From contig DATJXG010000300.1 of NCBI GenBank assembly GCA_035500455.1, positions 1 to 8,188 of the forward strand: a DNA stretch of 8,188 bases, written 5' to 3'. Shown here in pieces: positions 1-5,146 of the stretch (positions are counted from its first letter, which is position 1; every line of letters begins with the position of its first letter). This DNA is from DATJXG01 sp035500455 (GTDB taxonomy: Bacteria; Acidobacteriota; Terriglobia; Terriglobales; Acidobacteriaceae). A program made the position numbers and the translations under genes. Under the pieces are notes generated by a model, which searched no databases, was not told the origin of the DNA, and was given only the letters and a program-made list of their open reading frames with translations.

Positions 1-743
1 ACGGCATCCCGGATCTTGAGCTGGCTGCCCTGGTCCTCTCCGTCGGTGAGGAGAATCATGGCTTTGCGACCCACTTGCTGCGCCAGTTCATCGTGCGCCG
101 CCAGGTACACCGCGTCGTAAAGCAGAGTCCCACGCGGATTATTGGCCACCGTCGGTACCGGCCCGCCCCCCATGCCGGGAATGCCGCCGCCACCGCCTCC
201 GGTATTGATCTTGGCGCTGTTCAGGGCATGCTTCAGCCGCGACACGGAGCTGGTGAAGTCCTGCAAAAGGTCCACGTTCACGTCAAAGCTCAAGACGAAG
301 GCCAAATCCTTGTCTCTCAGGATGTCCTGCAGGAATGAGCCGCCGATTTCCTTCTCCATATCCAGCACGCGCTGCTGGCTGCCGCTGGAATCGATCAGAA
401 TTCCCAGCGTGAGCGGGAGGTCTGATTCCGCGGCAAAGTACTTGATGGTCTGGGGTTTGCCGTCCTCGAGGATATTGAAATCGTCCTTGGTGAGGCTGGG
501 GATCAGCGCGCCCCTCTTGTCCTTGACGTTGAAGAACAGTTGCACTACGTCCACGCCCGCCTTGAAGGTCGTGACCGGCTTATCGCTGACCGGTTTGTCG
601 TCGGCAGGGCCGTTGTAGTTCGGATTCGGCCCCGCATCCTGGTTCTGATCTTCAGCAAACTGGCCGAACAGGCTGGCTGCGGACAGGAAGACCACGCATA
701 ACGTCCACAGAAAGGCCCGAAAAACTCGTGTGTTGGGGATCAC
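1..743 (-). CDS. Secreted VWA-domain protein (VWFA-related Acidobacterial family), 3' end cut by window edge
   Basis: Reading the minus strand from a GTG at 743 gives 247 residues, open to the left edge. An in-frame TAA lies seven codons upstream of the GTG and no ATG comes between, so GTG is the only reasonable start. It is placed directly before a signal peptide: positive residues, a hydrophobic stretch at about 9-26, and likely cleavage near residue 27. Residues 62-110 carry the conserved lead-in of TIGR03436 (VVQLFFNVKDKRGALIPSL, then DDFNILEDGK). The VWA domain starts near 111 and has a complete metal-binding MIDAS: D118, S120 and S122 (DSSGS), T206 and D234 (LLTDGED). A glycine-rich insertion lies at about 182-195. 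Family members are exported proteins found mainly in Acidobacteriota, with no defined substrate; a role in metal-dependent adhesion or protein interaction is inferred. No good Shine-Dalgarno precedes the GTG. Family assignment is sure; function is not. Confidence 0.9.
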   Translation of the reverse strand, partial: MIPNTRVFRAFLWTLCVVFLSAASLFGQFAEDQNQDAGPNPNYNGPADDKPVSDKPVTTFKAGVDVVQLFFNVKDKRGALIPSLTKDDFNILEDGKPQTIKYFAAESDLPLTLGILIDSSGSQQRVLDMEKEIGGSFLQDILRDKDLAFVLSFDVNVDLLQDFTSSVSRLKHALNSAKINTGGGGGGIPGMGGGPVPTVANNPRGTLLYDAVYLAAHDELAQQVGRKAMILLTDGEDQGSQLKIRDA

Positions 744-788
744 CGTATAGATGCTCGCTTTTTGTTAGTCTATTGGATAGTGGGTTAG
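744..788. promoter_or_regulatory. Short divergent intergenic region between two VWA genes
   Basis: Only 45 bp separate the two opposing starts, so any promoters must overlap. For the plus-strand gene, a weak TTGTTA (762-767) and TTAGAT (785-790) pair has a 17-bp spacer. Its predicted transcription start falls close to the second ATG at 798. For the minus-strand gene, TATACG (744-749 read in reverse) abuts the GTG. Neither start has a clear Shine-Dalgarno. The hexamers are poor matches, so these are candidates only. Confidence 0.3.
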
Positions 789-2255
789 ATGCACAGAATG
801 AGCCAACCAAGCATCTCAATCCATGGAGGCCCTCCATTGCGGCGGCACAAGCGGGAGAACAGGTATCGCACCGGGTTCGCGCTGTCCGCGTTGATAGCGC
901 TGCTGTTAGCCACGATTTTGGCCGGGGCCCCATCCCAAGGCCAAGCCACTCCGAGCCAGAATTCCCAAAATTCAACGCCCCCGGCCTCTCAGAGTTCTCA
1001 GAGCCAAACTAAAGATAAGCAAGACAAAGCCGCCCAGCAGGACGACATTCCCGACGCTCCCTCCGCCGTTCGTCCTCCGCAGCCTTTGCCCGCCGTTCCG
1101 CCCACGGCTCGCCCGGAGAACAAGCCCGAAACCACCGAGCAGCCGGCGCTGCCCGCCAGCGCTCCCCTGCCAAGCTCAAGTTCGGAGCCGCCGCCTCCAT
1201 TCAAGGTCACGACAGTGCCTGCGGGCGGAGCGACCGGTCCTGAGACTGCTCCCGCCAACGAGGAACTGGCGAAGATCGTAGTCAACGTCAACCAGGTGGT
1301 CGTGCCGGTGATGGTGAAAGACGAAAACGGCCGCCTCGTCCCCGGGCTACGGCCGGGAGATTTTTCTGTCTACGAGAACGGCACCAAGCAGAAAATGAAC
1401 TTCTTCACCGGTGATCCGCTGGCACTCTCCGCCGCAGTCGTGATCGACCTCAGCATGCCCGACACCGCGGTGCAGAAGGTGAACCAGACATTCACCGCGC
1501 TGGAAGGGGCGTTCAGCCAGTACGACGAGGTTGCCGTGTACACCTACAGCAGCGCCGTCTCCAGACAGGCGGACTATGCTGCCGTCGGCAAGCGGCTGGA
1601 CGCGGTTCTGAATGAGCTCAAAATGGTGCGCGGCCACAACAACGGCCCGCCGGTGGTGAGCGGCCCCCTGGGCCCGCAGGGTCCGACAATCGACGGCCTG
1701 CCGGTCGATCCCGGCGTTCCCATGGTGATTACTCCGCCCAAGGAATCGCACGTGCTCAACGACGCCATTCTCGCCGCCGCCATGGACCTGAGCCGCCGCG
1801 ACCGCTCCCGCCGCAAGGTGATCTTCGTCATCAGCGACGGCCGCGAGTCCCGCAGCGACGCCAGCTACCGCGACGTACTCAAAGTCCTGCTGACCAACAA
1901 TATTATGGTTTACGGGGTCGGGGTGGGAGGGTCAGCCATTCCGGTGTACGGCAATCTGCAGAAGCTCAAACTGCCCAAGTTGACGCCGGCCGACATTCTT
2001 CCCAAGTACGCCAACGCGACCGGTGGCGAGATTTTTACCGCTTACTCGGCGGACGCGATCCAGAATGTTTACGCGCGCGCGCTGGGAGAGGCACGCTACC
2101 AGTACACACTCGGTTATCAGACACCCGCGACCCCCAGCAGCAGCTACCGCGAAATTGAAGTGCGCGTAAATCGCCCGGGCTGCGACGAGTACTCGCCGCC
2201 CTGCGTCAAGGTTTTCGCCAAGGCAGGTTATTACCCGTTGCCGCCGAGGAGATGA
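789..2255 (+). CDS. Secreted/anchored VWA-domain protein with degenerate MIDAS (VWFA-related Acidobacterial family)
   Basis: The protein has 488 residues from ATG 789; an ATG at 798 is an equally credible start, and a stop codon immediately precedes 789. A long basic N-region (RR, HKR, RYR) leads into a hydrophobic segment at about 29-46, either a signal peptide or a membrane anchor. Residues 50-157 are a Pro/Ser/Gln-rich linker. The TIGR03436 lead-in is at 163-205 (VVVPVMVKDENGRLVPGL, DFSVYENG), followed by a VWA fold from about 211 to 440. The MIDAS is damaged: D220 and S222 remain, but the fifth position is proline (DLSMP) and the threonine-equivalent position appears to be H321. D350 (VISDGRE) is kept. 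A Gly/Pro-rich insertion occupies about 285-318. The last 60 residues resemble the family's C-terminal beta region (YQYTLGYQ). It is divergently paired with the left-edge paralogue. Metal-independent binding is an inference; no ligand is known. Confidence 0.92.
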   Translation: MHRMSQPSISIHGGPPLRRHKRENRYRTGFALSALIALLLATILAGAPSQGQATPSQNSQNSTPPASQSSQSQTKDKQDKAAQQDDIPDAPSAVRPPQPLPAVPPTARPENKPETTEQPALPASAPLPSSSSEPPPPFKVTTVPAGGATGPETAPANEELAKIVVNVNQVVVPVMVKDENGRLVPGLRPGDFSVYENGTKQKMNFFTGDPLALSAAVVIDLSMPDTAVQKVNQTFTALEGAFSQYDEVAVYTYSSAVSRQADYAAVGKRLDAVLNELKMVRGHNNGPPVVSGPLGPQGPTIDGLPVDPGVPMVITPPKESHVLNDAILAAAMDLSRRDRSRRKVIFVISDGRESRSDASYRDVLKVLLTNNIMVYGVGVGGSAIPVYGNLQKLKLPKLTPADILPKYANATGGEIFTAYSADAIQNVYARALGEARYQYTLGYQTPATPSSSYREIEVRVNRPGCDEYSPPCVKVFAKAGYYPLPPRR

Positions 2256-2299
2256 AGGGCTGCTCGATTGAAGGGACCGGGAGGCAGGGTAGTCACCGC

Positions 2300-2330
2300 C
2301 GTAACCTGCTCGTAACCCCTGCCCTATGAT
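2300..2330 (+). promoter_or_regulatory. Candidate mglA promoter with tandem CGTAACC boxes
   Basis: CGTAACC occurs at 2300-2306 and again at 2311-2317, separated by TGCT, giving an 11-bp period. A good -10 hexamer, TATGAT, follows at 2325-2330, inside an AT-rich patch (TATGATATAAAT) that stands out from the GC-rich surroundings. There is no recognisable -35, and the second repeat sits about where one would be expected. Two 7-bp half-sites spaced by 4 bp is the geometry of OmpR/PhoB-family operators, which often replace the -35 in activated promoters. The regulator is unknown and its involvement is inferred. Confidence 0.45.
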
Positions 2331-2405
2331 ATAAATCCAGCAGCATCAAGCCAAATCCTGTGCGGAGGCGCTGGGGTGGGAAAAGCCCGCCTTCCGCTCA
2401 GTCTT

Positions 2406-2419
2406 GAGGAAAGTCTTTG
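2406..2419 (+). promoter_or_regulatory. Ribosome binding site fixing a TTG start for mglA
   Basis: GAGGAAAG at 2406-2413 is a strong Shine-Dalgarno and lies at normal spacing from TTG 2417-2419. Starting there gives the N-terminus MSFINFAAREINCKIVYYG, which matches the family's usual first residues and length, so the rare TTG start is well supported. Confidence 0.85.
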
Positions 2420-3001
2420 AGTTTCATCAATTTTGCTGCCCGCGAGATTAACTGCAAGATCGTGTACTATGGCGCCGGACTGGGTGGCAAGACCACCAAT
2501 CTGCAGGCCATTTACCAGCGCACCGCGGACCAGCAGAAGGGCAAGATGATCTCGCTCGCCACCGAAACCGAGCGCACACTGTTCTTCGACTTCCTGCCCC
2601 TCGATCTCGGCTCGGTACGCGGCTTCAAGACCCGCATTCACCTGTACACCGTTCCCGGCCAGGTGTTTTACGACGCCAGCCGCAAGCTCATCCTGCGCGG
2701 CGTGGATGGCGTGGTGTTTGTGGCTGATTCGCAGCAGGAGCGCATGGACGCAAACCTGGAAGCGCTCGACAACCTGATGTCGAACCTGAAAGAGCACAGC
2801 TATCAGTTCGAGAGCATTCCTTACGTCCTGCAGCTCAACAAGCGCGACCTGCCCAATGTGCTTCCCATCGACGCTCTCACCAAGGAACTGCGCCGCAAGA
2901 ACGAGCCAGTCATCGAAGCCGTCGCCTTCCAGGGCGTAGGCGTATTCGAAACCCTGAAAGAGATTGCCCGCCAGGTGCTGGCGGAACTGAAGAAGGGTTA
3001 G
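2417..3001 (+). CDS. mglA: MglA-type small Ras-like GTPase
   Basis: This 194-residue protein agrees closely in length and motifs with Myxococcus MglA (about 195 residues), the cytoplasmic GTP-switch that sets leading-pole identity for type IV pili and gliding. The P-loop is at 19-27 (GAGLGGKTT, with K25 and T26). R53 and Q82 occupy the positions of the arginine finger and catalytic glutamine. T78 in TVPGQ replaces the aspartate usual in Ras G3, a hallmark of the MglA group. The guanine-specificity motif is NKRD at 141-144, and the G5-like segment (AFQGVGVFE) is near the C-terminus. Proline usual after G19 in MglA is alanine here. No roadblock (MglB) GAP gene adjoins it on either side in this window. 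The gene probably has its own promoter, being 161 bp from the VWA gene upstream. In Acidobacteriota a polarity or pilus role is inferred by homology. Confidence 0.93.
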   Translation: MSFINFAAREINCKIVYYGAGLGGKTTNLQAIYQRTADQQKGKMISLATETERTLFFDFLPLDLGSVRGFKTRIHLYTVPGQVFYDASRKLILRGVDGVVFVADSQQERMDANLEALDNLMSNLKEHSYQFESIPYVLQLNKRDLPNVLPIDALTKELRRKNEPVIEAVAFQGVGVFETLKEIARQVLAELKKG

Positions 3002-3006
3002 CCAGT

Positions 3007-3062
3007 CGTTAGTCGATGGCCGTTAGTCGACGGTCATTAGTCGATGGCAGTCAGTCGTTGGC
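3007..3062 (+). repeat. 14-bp tandem repeat, four units, directly after mglA
   Basis: There are four consecutive 14-bp units: CGTTAGTCGATGGC (3007-3020), CGTTAGTCGACGGT (3021-3034), CATTAGTCGATGGC (3035-3048) and AGTCAGTCGTTGGC (3049-3062). The first three differ at one to three positions; the last is more diverged. The array begins 5 bp after the mglA stop. The period is not a multiple of three, which argues against coding. Confidence 0.85.
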
Positions 3063-3180
3063 CGGCGGGTGATCGCCAGTCTGCTCTGAACCCTGGCAAA
3101 TGTCCCCGCGTTCTCGGCGGAGGTTCTCCGCGCCCTCGGCGTTTTAAGGTTCTGATTTTCCCTGCCCGGCAGCAATCTTT

Positions 3181-3294
3181 CCTTAGTGAACCTTCGTGAA
3201 CCCTTCGTGTCCTTCGTGGTTAGGTTCGCTGGTTCTTGCCGCACAGGAAAACAAACCACGACGGACACCAAGGGTGCACGAAGGTCCACGAAGG
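3181..3294. repeat. Long imperfect inverted repeat (42-bp arms, 30-bp loop)
   Basis: The left arm is 3181-3222 and the right arm 3253-3294. The reverse complement of the left arm matches the right arm at 36 of 42 positions with no gaps. Each arm is itself built from short CTTCGTG/CACGAAG repeats. I recall similar CTTCGTGTCCTTCGTGG sequences as dispersed intergenic repeats in Acidobacteriota and other soil bacteria, so this is probably a REP-like element rather than a gene-specific terminator. No T-tract follows it on either strand. Confidence 0.8.
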
Positions 3295-3366
3295 AAACCA
3301 GACACGACGCCAACTATCAAATTGCGCATCGCCGAAAGCCAAGAGAACCTGCACTCCCTCGAGAGG

Positions 3367-3393
3367 GCCTAAGGCTGAGAGCGCCTAAGGCGC
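3367..3393. repeat. Twin GCCTAAGGC palindromes at the end of the pseudokinase gene
   Basis: GCCTAAGGC occurs at 3367-3375 and 3383-3391, 16 bp apart. Each is a palindrome around a central A. The second extends to a 13-bp palindrome, GCGCCTAAGGCGC (3381-3393), that contains the stop codon of the minus-strand gene. It may be a repeat remnant or part of a transcript end; no T-run accompanies it. Confidence 0.6.
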
Positions 3394-4929
3394 CACGCGC
3401 TCTGGAACCACTTCCGTTCCCGTCCTGCCAAACCCAAAGCGCAAAACCCACATGCGCTGCGTACCCTGGGCGCTGGCTTCCGGCGTGAACTTCCACTGCT
3501 GCGCCGCCTGTTCCGCCAGGCGCGCGAAGTATTTGCTCGGCCCTTGAGATTCCAGGCTGGTTCCGACGACGTTGCCCGCCGCATCGACGCGCACTCGCAC
3601 GCCCACCCGCACCGTTCCGGTGATGGTGTCTCGCGCGCTCGGGGGCACATCCGGCAAGACCTGATGAACCACTTCGGCCGGCGTTGCATCCGGAGACTTC
3701 ACCGGTGCCGCTGCCGCCGGAGACTCGGCCTGCGCCGCCACCGGTGACGCTGAAGCTGGAGCGCTACTCTCCTCAGGCTCAGCCTTCTGTTCCTCGGCTT
3801 TCCGTTGCTGCGCTTTCTGCTGCGCAGCCTCCGCCTCGGCGGGAATCGGCGAAGGTTTGGTCACCTGCTCCGGTGCGGTCTGCTGCACCGCGGCCGGCGC
3901 AGCCTTCGGCTGCGGCGCACTCCTCTGAAACATCTTCGCGCCCGCCAGCACCGCCACAACCAGAGCCACGGCCGCAACCGGCACTATGACCTTCCAGCGC
4001 GACGAACCGCTCTCTTCCGGCACCAGCCGCGGCGACGCAAGCGGAGGCATCGTAACCACCGTCGCCTGCGGAGCAGGCGCGGGAGCCTCCAGGTGGGCGA
4101 TGATCTCTCCTACGCTGCACCGCTGCTCCGGATCAAACCGCAGACAGTTGCTGGCGATCTCCCCGAAGGGCGAGGGCAACTCTGGCGGCAGTTCCGGATC
4201 CTCGCCATCGATGCCGCTCCACTCCGGCAGATGTTGCGTGAGCGCCTCCACCAGCGTGATCCCCAGCGACCATATGTCAGCCGCCGGTGAGACGCCGGTG
4301 CGGGCAATCTCGGGCGGCGCGTAATCGCCGTTATCGCCGTTGGATTCCCCTGCCAGCGCAATGTGGTCGCTCGAAAGCTTCAGCCGGTCGCCCACCACCA
4401 GAATGTTTTCCGGCTTCACCTGCCCATGCACCAGGTTGCGCCCATGCAGATACACCAAAGCATCCACCACGGGCTGCAGCATCTCCCGCGCTTCGTTTGC
4501 CGTGAGTGGCCGCTGCGGCAGCACCTGCGCGAGCTTTTCATCCGGGCATTCCATGACGAGGTAGAGCAATTCGGTTTGCCCCATCTGGCAGCGGCCCGAC
4601 TGGAAAATTCTCTGCACGTTGCGGTGCGATAACACCGCCGCCGAACTCCAGCGCGCCAGCTGCCGGGAAGCGGTAGCAGGATTGGCGGGAATCAGCTTGA
4701 CGATGACTCTTTTGGTTTCGGCCTCAGACCCGCGAAGTTCGCTTAGAAAAACCGCGCTGCGCGCCGTGCCGCCCAAATGCTGCAGGAGTGGAAACCGGTC
4801 GTTTACCAGTTGTCCCTCCCACTCGTTTTGGGTCTCAAACATTGGGGTCCCCCGCGCCGGCTCTGTTTTCAAGCCATTGTAAGCGACAGGGAACGAGGAA
4901 ATACTGCGACGTTGAACGGGGGATGCCAC
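3385..4929 (-). CDS. Membrane-spanning Ser/Thr pseudokinase fused to a TonB C-terminal domain
   Basis: The protein has 514 residues from a GTG with a strong Shine-Dalgarno; ATG 4842 (residue 30) is an alternative start. Residues about 45-280 show a kinase fold: a degenerate glycine loop (LGGTARSAV), the ATP lysine K78 (VIVKLI), a catalytic-loop segment at 168-175, YAPPE at 203-207 for the APE motif, DIWSLG at 218-223 and R270. Catalytic residues are lost. HRD reads HGQ, with Q170 in place of the base aspartate, although K172 and N175 remain. DFG reads SDH at 187-189, or DHI if one residue is gapped. A single membrane helix (about 313-332) is followed by an Ala/Pro/Glu/Gln linker (335-418). 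A TonB-family C-terminal domain spans about 420-500 (GTVRVGVRVRVDAAGNV, then QWKFTP). The kinase domain should be cytoplasmic and the TonB end periplasmic. A role in nucleotide or partner sensing coupled to the envelope is inferred; phosphotransfer seems unlikely. Confidence 0.88.
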   Translation of the reverse strand: MASPVQRRSISSFPVAYNGLKTEPARGTPMFETQNEWEGQLVNDRFPLLQHLGGTARSAVFLSELRGSEAETKRVIVKLIPANPATASRQLARWSSAAVLSHRNVQRIFQSGRCQMGQTELLYLVMECPDEKLAQVLPQRPLTANEAREMLQPVVDALVYLHGRNLVHGQVKPENILVVGDRLKLSSDHIALAGESNGDNGDYAPPEIARTGVSPAADIWSLGITLVEALTQHLPEWSGIDGEDPELPPELPSPFGEIASNCLRFDPEQRCSVGEIIAHLEAPAPAPQATVVTMPPLASPRLVPEESGSSRWKVIVPVAAVALVVAVLAGAKMFQRSAPQPKAAPAAVQQTAPEQVTKPSPIPAEAEAAQQKAQQRKAEEQKAEPEESSAPASASPVAAQAESPAAAAPVKSPDATPAEVVHQVLPDVPPSARDTITGTVRVGVRVRVDAAGNVVGTSLESQGPSKYFARLAEQAAQQWKFTPEASAQGTQRMWVLRFGFGRTGTEVVPERVAP

Positions 4930-4940
4930 GAATTTCCTCC
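4927..4940 (-). promoter_or_regulatory. Ribosome binding site supporting a GTG start for the pseudokinase gene
   Basis: On the minus strand GGAGG (4936-4940) lies 6 bases before GTG at 4929-4927, an ideal arrangement. The internal ATG at 4842 has only a G-run (GGGGGA) before it. The GTG start adds 29 residues with no recognised motif ahead of the kinase fold. Confidence 0.7.
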
Positions 4941-5073
4941 AGGATTTAGAAGGCTGGGCAAAGGGGCGCTGAGCGATTGTGAAGGGGCCTCAGACGGAGG
5001 CGCAAGGTTACAGAAGAACAGGCCCGTCACACTCCGGGTACCCCGGGCGTAGCGTAGCGCCACACGAGCGTAA

Positions 5074-5091
5074 CGCCGGCGTCCCGCCGGC
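5074..5091. repeat. GC-rich mini-hairpin downstream of the M48 gene
   Basis: GCCGGC (5075-5080) and GCCGGC (5086-5091) flank GTCCC and form a perfect 6-bp stem. It lies about 56 bp past the stop of the minus-strand protease gene, within a GC-rich stretch that also has a GCGTAGCGTAGCGC repeat (5048-5060). No T-run follows. It resembles the dispersed hairpin at 6685-6701, so a small interspersed repeat is likelier than a true terminator. The rest of the 217-bp gap (4930-5146) shows no gene and no convincing promoter. Confidence 0.5.
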
Positions 5092-5146
5092 AACCCGGAC
5101 CAGATTCCGCCCAATCCAACGGAAACCCCGCTGGCCCGATGCGGCG

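Larger units (their letters stand above)
3002..3384. other. 383-bp repeat-bearing gap between convergent genes
   Basis: No credible gene lies here. The stretch holds, in order: a 14-bp tandem array; a segment with two related CTCGGCG-containing stretches at about 3108-3142; a long imperfect inverted repeat; and the palindromic GCCTAAGGC motifs that run into the end of the downstream minus-strand gene. Translations through it give only low-complexity products from the repeats. No hairpin followed by a T-run was found, so intrinsic terminators for the convergent genes are not evident. Confidence 0.75.

Noticed and set aside
142..618. A 158-residue plus-strand open frame near the left edge
   Set aside because: It is antisense to the VWA gene, whose minus-strand reading has a signal peptide and complete MIDAS; the plus frame has only Pro/Ser/Leu-rich composition.
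2300..2330. A riboswitch or structured leader upstream of mglA
   Set aside because: The visible structure is a direct repeat plus a -10 box; I found no stable stem or known aptamer motif between it and the TTG start.
3007..3294. A CRISPR array in the repeat-rich gap
   Set aside because: The repeats are directly adjacent 14-bp units and a single large inverted repeat; there are no regularly spaced unique spacers and no cas genes nearby.
3181..3294. An intrinsic terminator for mglA or the pseudokinase gene
   Set aside because: The hairpin is long, imperfect and built of short repeats, and no T-run follows on either strand, so I call it a repeat element.
3023..3313. A 96-residue minus-strand open frame in the gap after mglA
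   Set aside because: Its translation is made of the short CACGAAG repeats and the 14-bp array; such products are typical false genes over repeats.
3805..4290. Plus-strand open frames opposite the pseudokinase gene
   Set aside because: They are Arg/Leu/His-rich antisense shadows with no start signal, while the minus-strand frame has recognisable kinase, membrane and TonB segments.
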